A DNA stretch of 64,000 bases from Lachnospiraceae bacterium (lineage in GTDB: Bacteria; Bacillota; Clostridia; Lachnospirales; Lachnospiraceae), in NCBI GenBank assembly GCA_017525525.1, contig JAFXSQ010000036.1:1-64000 (forward strand), given 5' to 3'. Of the stretch, positions 34,147 to 42,388 are shown piece after piece. The notes under the pieces were generated by a model. That model had not been told where the DNA came from. It worked only from the letters and a program-made list of their open reading frames with translations, and did not search any database. Every line of letters starts with the position of its first letter. Positions within the stretch are counted from its first letter, which is position 1. Made by a program: the position numbers and the translations under genes.

Positions 34147-35039
34147 GCTTTTTAAAATCGGTGTCTTCAAACGGTGAAATCTGTCTTTTTGATCATAACG
34201 GCAATTCAGTATGGCTTTCCGTAAACGACGAGGATGCAAGGCTGCTTGACTTTTCAATCCCGCCCGAGCATCGTGAAGAAGGTACGTATGCAGCGCTTAT
34301 CTCGGTGGCGGAATCGGAGGCCTTTATAAACGGAAAGACAAGGATGATCTGTGATTTCCCGGACAGTGAAAAAGGATTACGCACTGCGCTCTCCGATGCG
34401 GAATATGCCATGGAAGAGTCTGACAAAGTGATCTTCGTAAAAACAAGAGATCTGCTTTCCTCCGCCGGAGTGGAAAAGTCACTGCGCATGAAATTCCCGC
34501 AGGTCGAGGCGGTCAGTTTTTCGGATCTCGTCTCTTTTCAGCGGGAAGAGGTTGCCATGTTTCTGAACAAAGCCCGCTTCAGCGCGGATAAGGAAAGACT
34601 GAAAACAATCGACCCGGATATCAGCGCGGTTGCCTACGACGACAACTACGAAGCCCGTGCGATTTTGCTTGCTTCAAAAGAAGAGGACGAGATCCTCGTG
34701 GAGCTTTTGCTCGGTTTCTCGGCAAAGAAACCGCAGTATATCCTGGCGGTCTGTCAGAAATTTGCCGAGAGTTTGATTGAACAAAAACTGCAGGATCAAT
34801 ACCCGCGGATTTCCATGCTCACATTAAATGCAAATGTGGTTCCGCTACTGAAACGTTTGTTGGATAAGCAGTGCGTGCTGGAAACCGAAGCGCAGATTCT
34901 GCACGCCGAGAAAAAACTGACCGGAGGAGACTCCGCACCGGAGGAAACATCGGAGGCTGTGAAAGAAACGCATCCCTTGTCTCCGTATCAGAAAAATATA
35001 ACAGAAAAATACATCTGGGCATCAAAAAGGAAGGGGTAA
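34143..35039 (+). CDS. Protein with two degenerate GNAT-like domains (298 aa)
   Basis: The first half (residues 1-105) has IPPEHREEGTYAALISVAESEAFINGKTRMICD. This resembles the acetyl-CoA loop and helix of GNAT enzymes, though the R/Q-x-x-G-x-G/A signature is blurred. The second half (130-250) repeats a strand-helix pattern of similar kind. The last 50 residues are disordered. It may bind acyl-CoA or only keep the fold. The gene at 39685 has a similar tandem layout. Start and stop overlap or nearly touch the neighbours, so co-expression is certain on sequence grounds. Confidence 0.55.
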   Translation: MSFLKSVSSNGEICLFDHNGNSVWLSVNDEDARLLDFSIPPEHREEGTYAALISVAESEAFINGKTRMICDFPDSEKGLRTALSDAEYAMEESDKVIFVKTRDLLSSAGVEKSLRMKFPQVEAVSFSDLVSFQREEVAMFLNKARFSADKERLKTIDPDISAVAYDDNYEARAILLASKEEDEILVELLLGFSAKKPQYILAVCQKFAESLIEQKLQDQYPRISMLTLNANVVPLLKRLLDKQCVLETEAQILHAEKKLTGGDSAPEETSEAVKETHPLSPYQKNITEKYIWASKRKG

Positions 35040-35042
35040 CAC

Positions 35043-35351
35043 ATGAAGGATTTGGAAACAAAGATTATTGAAAACGGAACGGAAGCCGAAATCGTAATGA
35101 ACGGGAGATTGGACACTTCAACCGCAAAGGATGCCAGGACATTGTTCGAGGATGTTGCCGGTCGCTTTGACAAGGTGACGCTGAACATGGAAGGGCTTAC
35201 CTATTGCTCGAGTGCGGGAATCCGCTCCATTCGTCATATCTATAAGCTGATTAAGGAAAAGAAAGGAAAACTCGAAACAATTAATGTGTCTGATTCGGTG
35301 ATGCAGATTTTTGAGATTACGGGAGTTACCGCCATTCTTTCCGTTGGCTAG
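35043..35351 (+). CDS. STAS-domain anti-sigma factor antagonist
   Basis: At 102 residues with LNMEGLTYCSSAGIRSI it is a SpoIIAA/RsbV-type STAS protein. The phosphorylatable serine is Ser56 or Ser57; the Asp that usually precedes it is Cys55 here. The family cycles between a phosphorylated form (made by an RsbW-type kinase) and a free form (made by a PP2C phosphatase), and binds the kinase when free. All three partners are in this operon. The ATG follows GGAAGGGGTAAC. Confidence 0.9.
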   Translation: MKDLETKIIENGTEAEIVMNGRLDTSTAKDARTLFEDVAGRFDKVTLNMEGLTYCSSAGIRSIRHIYKLIKEKKGKLETINVSDSVMQIFEITGVTAILSVG

Positions 35352-35402
35352 GAAGCGATAGGTTACGAAGTAATCGAGTCATTTTTACGAGGAGGAATAG
35401 GC

Positions 35403-35810
35403 ATGAACAGTATGACTGTTACCGCAGAAGAAGACAAATTGGATGAAGTGATCGATTTTGTCATGGACGAGCTTTCCGAATATGAGTTGGATGAAGATAT
35501 TCAAATGCAACTTGAACTTGCCATAGAGGAGATATTCGTGAATATTGTAAGCTATGCATATAATCCGAATGTGGGAGATGCGGAGGTGCATGTAGAGGTT
35601 AAGGAGAATCCGCTTTCGGTAGAGATCGGTTTTCTTGATTCCGGCGTGCCTTTTAACCCCCTTGAACAGGATGCGGATACCTCGAAGGAAGCGCTTGAAG
35701 ACCATGAAGGCGGGTTGGGTATTCACATGGTAAAAAAGCTAATGGATTCCGTGGCCTATACCTATGAAGACGGAAAGAATATATTATGGATAAAGAAAAG
35801 AATGGAATAA
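35403..35810 (+). CDS. RsbW-like anti-sigma factor / serine kinase
   Basis: This is a GHKL ATPase of the HATPase_c_2 type, 135 residues. The N box is ELAIEEIFVNIVSYAYNP, G1 is FLDSGVPFNP and G2 is GGLGIHMVKKLMD. Proteins of this type phosphorylate STAS antagonists and hold a sigma factor or another output protein. No sigma factor gene lies in the operon, so the target is unknown. A GAGGAATAG site precedes the ATG; the next gene starts inside its 3' end. Confidence 0.9.
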   Translation: MNSMTVTAEEDKLDEVIDFVMDELSEYELDEDIQMQLELAIEEIFVNIVSYAYNPNVGDAEVHVEVKENPLSVEIGFLDSGVPFNPLEQDADTSKEALEDHEGGLGIHMVKKLMDSVAYTYEDGKNILWIKKRME

Positions 35811-37249
35811 GTGAAAATGTCTTATGGGAAAACGAAGTTACGGCAAACAGAGTTCTTACAATCATCCTGTTTCTTACGATCCTTTTAGTCGGAATTCTTT
35901 GGGCTATGCTCGAACTCGGCATATTCTATGTTGAGAAGACGGATTACAGGATCGTAAATGTTTTTAACGTTGCCCTATTGATCATCACAGGAATTATTTC
36001 CGTGCGCAACAAGTACGAAAAGCGATGGATCAAATATGCGTTGATATCTGTGCTGATCTATGTATATGCTACTAACTTTGCTATTTTTACTTACAATGCC
36101 GTACTGCTGATGGCAATTCCGACGGTCATTTCGTGCCGTTATTATTCAAAAAAGCTAACGATCATCGTTGCCTGTGTTACCGTGGGACTGTTCCTGATTG
36201 CTACGGTTTACGGTTCGGTAAACGGTGTATTGGATCTGAACTATCTGGAACTTTCAAAGGGGACAGTAATCGATTTCGGGGAGAATACCTGGTTAAGTGA
36301 CGCCTTGGAGGGAGTATCCTATGACAGGGAGCTTATGGTGAAAAACTCTCTGGGTTACGGTTACTTTATCCGATTCTTATGGTTTCTTATTATCATGGTA
36401 GTCTGTGCACGTATTTCCAATCAGGGAAGAAAGTTGATTCTGCGGCAGCAGGAGCTTTCGGATCATAAGGCACGCGTGAGCGCGGAACTCGATGTTGCAA
36501 CCAACATTCAAGCAAGCATGTTGCCGAACCGTTTTCCGGCGTTTCCCGACAGGAAAGAGTTGGATATCTATGCTACCATGGAGCCGGCAAGGGAGGTCGG
36601 TGGCGATTTTTATGATTTTTATTTGCTTGATCCGGACCATCTTGCACTGGTCGTAGCGGACGTATCAGGGAAGGGCGTTCCCGCAGCATTCTTTATGATG
36701 CAGGCAAAAACGATGATCAAAATCAGTATTCAAAATGACCCGGATCCGGCGGCCACATTGTACGCGGTCAATACTATGTTATGTGATAACAATGATGAAG
36801 ATATGTTTGTTACCGCATGGCTCGGTATTTTGGAGCTTTCTACGGGTAGGCTTACTTATTCGGATGCAGGGCATGAGAAACTGATCATACGCAAAAAAGG
36901 GGAATGGGAAATGCTTCCGAAAAAAGGAAAGAGTGCTCCCCTTGCCATGTTTGATGAGGAGGATATGGAAGATATGCCGGAGCTGGCATTTCTAAATAAC
37001 ACCGTATATTTAAACCCGCAGGATATTATACTGCAGTATACGGACGGCGTGACGGAGGCTCAGACTGTGGATGAGGAAATGTTTGGTGAGGAGAGGCTTT
37101 TGGAGGCAGTTTCGGGACTTGATACGGATGATCCGCGAGAAATTCTTTCCTGTGTACGTGCAAGGATGAACGAGTTTGTGAAAGATGCACCGCAATTTGA
37201 CGATATTACAATGCTTTCGGTTGTATATAAAGGCTTATTTTTGAATTAA
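35786..37249 (+). CDS. Membrane-anchored SpoIIE-type PP2C phosphatase
   Basis: Five or six membrane segments fill residues about 25-215 (TIILFLTILLVGILW, VALLIITGIISV, and one ending FLWFLIIMVVCA). A short coiled linker and a full PP2C domain (250-487) follow, with NIQASMLPN, VGGDFYDFY, VVADVSGKGVPAAFF and FDDITML, all canonical. It is expected to link an envelope signal to dephosphorylation of the STAS protein. It overlaps the kinase gene by 25 bases. The ligand is unknown. Confidence 0.9.
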   Translation: MDKEKNGISENVLWENEVTANRVLTIILFLTILLVGILWAMLELGIFYVEKTDYRIVNVFNVALLIITGIISVRNKYEKRWIKYALISVLIYVYATNFAIFTYNAVLLMAIPTVISCRYYSKKLTIIVACVTVGLFLIATVYGSVNGVLDLNYLELSKGTVIDFGENTWLSDALEGVSYDRELMVKNSLGYGYFIRFLWFLIIMVVCARISNQGRKLILRQQELSDHKARVSAELDVATNIQASMLPNRFPAFPDRKELDIYATMEPAREVGGDFYDFYLLDPDHLALVVADVSGKGVPAAFFMMQAKTMIKISIQNDPDPAATLYAVNTMLCDNNDEDMFVTAWLGILELSTGRLTYSDAGHEKLIIRKKGEWEMLPKKGKSAPLAMFDEEDMEDMPELAFLNNTVYLNPQDIILQYTDGVTEAQTVDEEMFGEERLLEAVSGLDTDDPREILSCVRARMNEFVKDAPQFDDITMLSVVYKGLFLN

Positions 37250-37261
37250 AGGAGGATGTGT

Positions 37262-39670
37262 ATGGGACAATTTGAAGAGTACCTTGAAAAGAAAAGACAA
37301 CAGCAGGAGTCGGTGGAAGGGACCATGGTGGATCTTGAACGCGATCTGGTCGAAAACCAAAAACTTCTGGGACTTGGAATGAATCCGGAAATAGAGGAGG
37401 ATTCGGCCAACTTTGTAGAGGAAAACCTTCGTATGCGGAATGCGAAGAGCACCTTTGCCGAGCGTACCGATTATTATTTTAAAAATTCGGAATATATGGA
37501 TGCGAAGACCGAACGATATCTCGGTTTGGCAGACGGAAAAGAACTGGATGCGTATGCCGAGAAGCATACAAATCGAAGTGCAAAAAAAAGGAAGGAAAAT
37601 GCCCAAAAGGCTGCAATAAGCTTTGACAAGGCAAGAAGACTGGAAGAAAAGGCAAGAAGTCGAGAAGAAAACCCGGACGCGGCACCGCAGAAGCCCCTTG
37701 AGGTTTATCGCGAAAGGGAGGAGATCATGCGCGCCCGCATGGAAGGTATGATCAGCGCCGCGAAGGTAAAAAGTACAAGCGCGTCAAATGAGGAGTACCG
37801 TATCGCCAAGGCAAAGCTTTCCTGCCTTACCCTTCTGCTGGATCAGGCGGGGAACCTCCGTGAAAGAGAATCCAAGGATTTTGACAAGATCGAAAGAAAT
37901 CTGAAAAAAGAAATCCTGGATGCGAGAAAGACCCTGAAAAAGTATGCATCCGATGCGGACGCCAAGTGGAAGGAATCTCTGGGGGCAAACGATACCGAAA
38001 AGCTTGACAAGATGGTAAAGGATTCCGGAAATCCCTATGCCAAAAGGGAGCACGCGGAATTATCCCTGTTGATGAAAAGCATGGCTGTCGAGTATATGAG
38101 ACCGGAGTATAAGGAGGCACAGAAATACGGAGAAGAGGTGTTTGGCAAAACCGTAGACTCCAGACGGGATCCTCTGGTTGCCGTCACTTATACGATCCGA
38201 AGGGACAAGAACGGGAAGCCCATCAACCGCGAGGAATTAAAGAAGGAGCAATGGAACAACAATTGGCTGGAGGCTTGTAAGAATCCGAAGATGAAGTATG
38301 AGCGGCAGCGCATGATCATAGAGGCCTATCAAAGAATGACGCGCGTTGAGCTTCCCACACCGCAGGATCTGAAAAAACATGGCGCCCTCTATTATTTGAA
38401 AAAAAATCCGGTAGAGATTTGGGACCTTTACAAGATGACCCTGCGTATCGATAACCTGGCAGACTATGAGCCCATTTGCAGGGAGTACTGCTTAAATGAC
38501 AAGCAGTTTAAATCACGCATGGAAACCGTTATGTATTTTACGCAAGTTTTAGACTTCGAGCTGAAGGAAAACTACAATCTGTATGAAAGCAAAAATTTTG
38601 AAATCTATCCGGGAGATCAGCATGAGGGGGAAACGGAAGAGGAAAAAGCGGAAGTCATAAGACAAAAACGAGATAATATGGAGCGTTCTTTAAAGGCCTA
38701 TGAAGATACCTATGACAGGATCAAGGTGGCGGATGATTTAAGGGCCGCGGAAGATGAGGAATACAGATACAATAAAACACTTAGCTATGTAGAAATAAAG
38801 GAAAAAGCGGACAGTCTCGGAAATAGACAGTTTAACAAGGAGTCCTATGAGAAATACAAGCAAATTAAGGAATCCAACAAAGCGCTGGAAAACCCGCAGT
38901 ACAGAGCGCTGTATGCGCCGATCCATAAAAAGCTGGGATCGGATCGGGATATTTCCCGTGTGTGCGGCGCCATGCTTCGCTCGGTAAAATTTGATCAAAA
39001 CTGGATGCCTGTTTCCGAGGAAGATATGAAGGCACATGAGTGGAACATGAAGTATTTGAACAATCTTTCCACCTACACGCTGGGATTTGAGTTAGATGCG
39101 ATGGACCTGCGTGAAAAAAAAGAGCTTGAAGAAGAAGGAAGGACGACGGCGGAAAACAATAAGATCATACGAAAACTGGAAGAAAAAAAGGCAAAAAGTG
39201 AAGCAATCCTAAAAGAGATGGTAATGGAGGAGTTTACGAGGTCCTTCTCCGGCGCAGGGTCCTATCCGCTGCCTACACCGGAGCAGCTGAAAAAAGAACT
39301 GTATGAACCGTTAAAAAACGGTCAGCCGCTTGACGCACCGTGCATGGAAAACGTCATGAAGAATATTTCGAAATATTCGACCATGGCACAAAAGTCACTT
39401 TGTATGGAGGGAACGACCAAGAATCTGCCCTTTGTACAGGAGTTTGTAGACAGCCACCCGGAATTCCTTGCACTTCAAAAGGCACAGAGTACTTTTTCGA
39501 TGATCGTGGATTCCTATTACAACAGTAAATACCATGTATCACCGAATACCGGCTCGAATGTAAAGGTGGATTTAGCTATGCCGCTTGTTCCGGAAACACT
39601 AGAGTTTTTTATCACACAGTTTGAAGAAGCATATAACAAATTCCGTGAATTGACAGGCAGCGGACAGTAG
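37262..39670 (+). CDS. Large coiled-coil protein of unknown function (802 aa)
   Basis: I recognise no family. The protein has no signal peptide or membrane segment and is nearly all charged helix: long Lys/Glu/Arg-rich stretches at about 90-160, 195-260, 445-520 and 610-660. A few denser parts (270-420 and 700-800) contain Trp/Tyr/Pro and may be folded. The ATG at 37262 is used because AAAGGAGG is six bases upstream; the one at 37256 touches the site. It sits between a phosphatase and a GNAT-like gene, so it may be the output or scaffold of the partner switch. The Lys codon bias to AAA stands out. Confidence 0.75.
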   Translation: MGQFEEYLEKKRQQQESVEGTMVDLERDLVENQKLLGLGMNPEIEEDSANFVEENLRMRNAKSTFAERTDYYFKNSEYMDAKTERYLGLADGKELDAYAEKHTNRSAKKRKENAQKAAISFDKARRLEEKARSREENPDAAPQKPLEVYREREEIMRARMEGMISAAKVKSTSASNEEYRIAKAKLSCLTLLLDQAGNLRERESKDFDKIERNLKKEILDARKTLKKYASDADAKWKESLGANDTEKLDKMVKDSGNPYAKREHAELSLLMKSMAVEYMRPEYKEAQKYGEEVFGKTVDSRRDPLVAVTYTIRRDKNGKPINREELKKEQWNNNWLEACKNPKMKYERQRMIIEAYQRMTRVELPTPQDLKKHGALYYLKKNPVEIWDLYKMTLRIDNLADYEPICREYCLNDKQFKSRMETVMYFTQVLDFELKENYNLYESKNFEIYPGDQHEGETEEEKAEVIRQKRDNMERSLKAYEDTYDRIKVADDLRAAEDEEYRYNKTLSYVEIKEKADSLGNRQFNKESYEKYKQIKESNKALENPQYRALYAPIHKKLGSDRDISRVCGAMLRSVKFDQNWMPVSEEDMKAHEWNMKYLNNLSTYTLGFELDAMDLREKKELEEEGRTTAENNKIIRKLEEKKAKSEAILKEMVMEEFTRSFSGAGSYPLPTPEQLKKELYEPLKNGQPLDAPCMENVMKNISKYSTMAQKSLCMEGTTKNLPFVQEFVDSHPEFLALQKAQSTFSMIVDSYYNSKYHVSPNTGSNVKVDLAMPLVPETLEFFITQFEEAYNKFRELTGSGQ

Positions 39671-39684
39671 GAGGATAAGATCGA

Positions 39685-40497
39685 ATGAATTATATAAGAA
39701 TTGATGCGACAAATTTAGACGGTTTCACCTCGGTCCTTCCGGCAAGCTATTTTGACGGAGCGGGTATCTGCCTGGGTGCTTACGAGGAAGACGGAAGCGT
39801 GTGTGGCGCCATTGCTCTGTCTTATGACGGCGTGCAATATGATATCGACTGGCTGTATGTGGTCGGAGAAAAGCGTCTTGCCGGCGTGGGAACCGGACTT
39901 ATAAGGGAGGTAAAGCACATTGTTGCGGAACTGGGCGTTGCACCGATTCGTGCGCAATTTGATATCGAAGAGGATACCGGACTGTACGCCTTCTTTCTGT
40001 CCATGGATGATCCGGATTTCACGGTAGATGTGGCGTATTCCCATAATCGTTATTTTTCAAATACAGAGGATTTTATAGAGAGCTTTGGCGGAGGAGATTT
40101 CTTGAAGCTTCCCCGGCCGCGCCTGTTCTGGAGCCTGAAGGAGGAGCTGAAAGATCAGGCACTGAGTCTGGCGATGGAGCATCTGGAGATCACGGACGCC
40201 GAACGGTTTGAAAGCTCCTGCGAGAAGACCCTTTGTCTTGCGGTAAGTGACGGGGAGATCGTAAACAGCTTTATGATGGTGCAGCACACACCCTCCGGAG
40301 ATCTGTCCCTTTCGTACCTTTACGCAAAGGATCAAAAGGCGCTGGTAGGCATGCTGAAGGCAGCGGCCATCGAGGCGCAGGAAAACTTTCACGACAAAAA
40401 CATCTTCTTTGATGCCGTCACCGATGAAGCGGAGGCTTTGGCAGATAAGATTTTGCCCGGTGCAATAAGGCATGCGGTCTATGAGGTCGAATTATAG
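39685..40497 (+). CDS. Tandem GNAT-like acetyltransferase protein (270 aa)
   Basis: The N-terminal half has the GNAT order: a strand with GAICLGAYEEDG-like start, IDWLYVVGEKRLAGVGTGLIREVKHIVAELG (acetyl-CoA loop VAGVGTG-like at about residues 65-75), then a late strand. The C-terminal half (140-270) repeats the fold without a clear loop. At least the first domain could bind acetyl-CoA. The gene ends the partner-switching operon and resembles the 34143 gene in layout. A GGAGGATAAG site precedes the ATG. Confidence 0.7.
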   Translation: MNYIRIDATNLDGFTSVLPASYFDGAGICLGAYEEDGSVCGAIALSYDGVQYDIDWLYVVGEKRLAGVGTGLIREVKHIVAELGVAPIRAQFDIEEDTGLYAFFLSMDDPDFTVDVAYSHNRYFSNTEDFIESFGGGDFLKLPRPRLFWSLKEELKDQALSLAMEHLEITDAERFESSCEKTLCLAVSDGEIVNSFMMVQHTPSGDLSLSYLYAKDQKALVGMLKAAAIEAQENFHDKNIFFDAVTDEAEALADKILPGAIRHAVYEVEL

Positions 40498-40552
40498 TCT
40501 GAAAGCTATGATCATAAACAGCGGCATTTGCCGCAAAAGAAAGTAGAACCAT

Positions 40553-40738
40553 ATGGAAAGACAAAGAAGATGATACATCCTTCCAATCCTGTTTTTGATC
40601 GCCGGTTTCTTCCTGCTTGGAGGATCATTGACCGTGCGGGCGGAAGACACAACGGAAACATACGTTTGGCAAGAACGGGTATGTAAAATAACAGACACGG
40701 GGACGGGGACACCGTGTCCCCGTCTATGTCTTTTTTAA
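40553..40738 (+). pseudogene. Decayed secreted-protein gene fragment
   Basis: The frame reads MERQRR, a TGA stop, then YILPILFLIAGFFLLGG...VRAEDTT, a clear signal peptide followed by the start of a mature protein, and ends at a TAA after a hairpin. No intact product can be made. It looks like the 5' end of a lost secreted-protein gene, the rest replaced by terminator DNA. Confidence 0.55.
40703..40736 (+). terminator. Intrinsic terminator
   Basis: ACGGGGACA and TGTCCCCGT form a 9-bp stem around CCG, followed after seven bases by a run of six T. It ends the transcript ahead of the rpmG promoter. Confidence 0.75.
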
Positions 40739-40763
40739 ATATATAGTAAAAACTTAAAAATCG

Positions 40764-40793
40764 CTTGACTTTAAGGGCATTTTCTGTTATTGT
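40764..40793 (+). promoter_or_regulatory. Promoter of the rpmG-secE-nusG-rplK-rplA operon
   Basis: TTGACT (40764-40769) and TATTGT (40788-40793) are 18 bases apart with a TG three bases before the -10. No other promoter is evident until after rplA. Confidence 0.65.
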
Positions 40794-40866
40794 GTTCTTC
40801 GCGTGGCAGAAATGCCCTTTTTTTGGTGTGTTTGTCATGCAATTAAATAAAACGGAGGTGGAGGAA

Positions 40867-41016
40867 GTGCGTGTTAAGATAACATTGGCATGTCAGGATT
40901 GTAAACAGCGTAACTACAATATGACAAAGGATAAGAGAAAGCACCCGGACAGAATGGAAACCAAGAAGTATTGCAGATTCTGTAAGGCGCATACCATGCA
41001 CAAGGAAACAAAGTAG
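40867..41016 (+). CDS. rpmG: 50S ribosomal protein L33
   Basis: This is a 49-residue zinc-type L33: [17 protein letters not shown], then CRFC, giving the two CxxC pairs. The GTG at 40867 is chosen because GGTGGAGG precedes it and because L33 starts with R-V-K-I; the frame is open upstream but not conserved. It is the first gene of the classic rpmG-secE-nusG order. Confidence 0.95.
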   Translation: MRVKITLACQDCKQRNYNMTKDKRKHPDRMETKKYCRFCKAHTMHKETK

Positions 41017-41030
41017 TAAAGGAGTTAGCT

Positions 41031-41243
41031 ATGGCAAAGAAGGAAGAGACATCGTCTTCACCTGCTCTTAAGCGCAGCTGGTTTCAGGAGCTTAAGGGTG
41101 AGTTCAACAAGATTACATGGCCGACGAAGGAAAGACTCAAGAAGGAGTCGGTACTCGTGATCGTGGCATCGGTTGTACTCGGATTTCTGATAGCAGGCGT
41201 TGATTTCCTGCTTAAGATCGGTTTAACCTACATAATTCAGTAA
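41031..41243 (+). CDS. secE: Preprotein translocase subunit SecE
   Basis: This 70-residue protein has FQELKGEFNKITWPTKERLKKES, the conserved amphipathic helix of SecE, followed by one membrane segment (about 42-66). It clamps the two halves of SecY in the translocon. AAAGGAG precedes the ATG. It lies 14 bases after rpmG and 15 before nusG, a common arrangement. Confidence 0.95.
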   Translation: MAKKEETSSSPALKRSWFQELKGEFNKITWPTKERLKKESVLVIVASVVLGFLIAGVDFLLKIGLTYIIQ

Positions 41244-41258
41244 TAGGCAGGTGGGCAT

Positions 41259-41846
41259 ATGTCAGAATTATTTGAAGAAGGCCTTGATACCATGATGGAT
41301 CCAGAGGAGGATTCTTCGGCGAACGGAGCTAAGTGGTATGTGGCCCATACCTACTCGGGTTACGAGAACAAGGTAAAGAAGGATATCGAGAAGACCATAG
41401 AGAACAGAAAACTCCAGGACCAGATCTTAAGGGTTGAGGTTCCTGTGCAGCAGGTTGTCGAGGTGTCAAAGACCACAGGCAAGAAGAAGACGGTTGAGAG
41501 AAAGCTCTTCCCCGGCTATGTTCTTGTTAATATGTACATGAATGATGTGACATGGTATGTGGTAAGAAACACCAGAGGCGTGACCGGTTTCGTGGGTCCG
41601 GAATCAAAGCCGGTACCGCTTACCGAGAAGGAGATGATCAATCTCGGTATCAAGTCGGGTGATTCTGCGCCGAAGATCGAGCTCGACGTAAAGGTCGGAG
41701 ACATGATAAAGGTTATAAACGGTGCCTGGGAGGGTAGCGGCGGTCCTGTTATCAGCGTCGGCAAGCAGAGCGTGACTATCGAGGTAGACATTTTCGGAAG
41801 AGCTACATCGGTAGAAATCGGTTTTGCAGATATCCAGAAAGTATAA
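41259..41846 (+). CDS. nusG: Transcription termination/antitermination protein NusG
   Basis: The N-terminal NGN domain starts at KWYVAHTYSGYENKVKKDIE (about residue 25) and runs through LFPGYVLVNMYMND and VRNTRGVTGFVG. The C-terminal KOW domain has VGDMIKVINGAWEG and VTIEVDIFGR. At 195 residues it is a standard NusG, with a short acidic N-terminal extension (residues 1-22) that is common in clostridia. It binds RNA polymerase and links it to ribosomes or Rho. Confidence 0.96.
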   Translation: MSELFEEGLDTMMDPEEDSSANGAKWYVAHTYSGYENKVKKDIEKTIENRKLQDQILRVEVPVQQVVEVSKTTGKKKTVERKLFPGYVLVNMYMNDVTWYVVRNTRGVTGFVGPESKPVPLTEKEMINLGIKSGDSAPKIELDVKVGDMIKVINGAWEGSGGPVISVGKQSVTIEVDIFGRATSVEIGFADIQKV

Positions 41847-41856
41847 GAGTTATGCA

Positions 41857-41888
41857 GAGTGGAAGGGTATCCCCCGTTATTACCACAA
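41857..41888 (+). promoter_or_regulatory. L1-type leader motif upstream of rplK
   Basis: GTGGAAGGG...CCC.GTTA..CCAC forms a GTGG/CCAC stem with an internal loop and a GGG/CCC stem. A near-identical motif lies before rplA (42344-42375). The pair fits ribosomal protein L1 binding its own mRNA to repress rplK-rplA translation. Confidence 0.6.
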
Positions 41889-41909
41889 TATTTTTAGGAG
41901 GTAGCTATA

Positions 41910-42335
41910 ATGGCTAAGAAAGTAGAAGGTTATATCAAATTACAGATCCCCGCAGGTAAGGCAACACCGGCTCCTCCGGTTGGTCCCGCTTTGGGTCAGC
42001 ACGGTGTGAACATCGTTGCATTTACCAAGGAGTTTAATGCACGTACAGCAGATCAGGGAGACACAATCATACCGGTAGTTATCACGGTTTACGCTGATAA
42101 GAGCTTCAGCTTCATAACCAAGACTCCGCCGGCAGCAGTTCTCCTCAAGAAGGCAGCAAACATCAAGTCAGGTTCGGGTGTTCCGAACAAGACAAAGGTA
42201 GCTAAGATCTCCAAGGATAAGGTTAGAGAAATCGCGGAGTTAAAGATGCCTGATCTTAATGCTGCAAGCATTGAAGCTGCTATGAGCATGATCGCAGGAA
42301 CTGCCCGTTCAATGGGAATAGAGGTAGTTGACTAA
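41910..42335 (+). CDS. rplK: 50S ribosomal protein L11
   Basis: At 141 residues it begins [35 protein letters not shown], the invariant L11 N-terminus, and continues with the RNA-binding C-terminal domain ([25 protein letters not shown]). It forms the base of the ribosomal stalk where elongation factors bind. TTAGGAGGTAGC precedes the ATG. It is followed by rplA after a second L1-type motif. Confidence 0.98.
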   Translation: MAKKVEGYIKLQIPAGKATPAPPVGPALGQHGVNIVAFTKEFNARTADQGDTIIPVVITVYADKSFSFITKTPPAAVLLKKAANIKSGSGVPNKTKVAKISKDKVREIAELKMPDLNAASIEAAMSMIAGTARSMGIEVVD

Positions 42336-42343
42336 TTATAAAT

Positions 42344-42375
42344 AGGTGGGAGGGTCGCTCCCGATAATACCACAG
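42344..42375 (+). promoter_or_regulatory. L1-type leader motif upstream of rplA
   Basis: GTGGGAGGG...TCCC.GATAA..CCAC repeats the structure seen before rplK and ends just before the rplA AGGAGG site, so binding of L1 would mask it. Confidence 0.6.
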
Positions 42376-42388
42376 GAGGAATATTAAA

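Noticed and set aside
33373-40497. The partner-switching operon as a sporulation (spoIIA) locus
   Set aside because: There is no sigma factor, the order differs from spoIIAA-AB-AC, and it contains two phosphatases, GNAT-like proteins and a large unknown protein.
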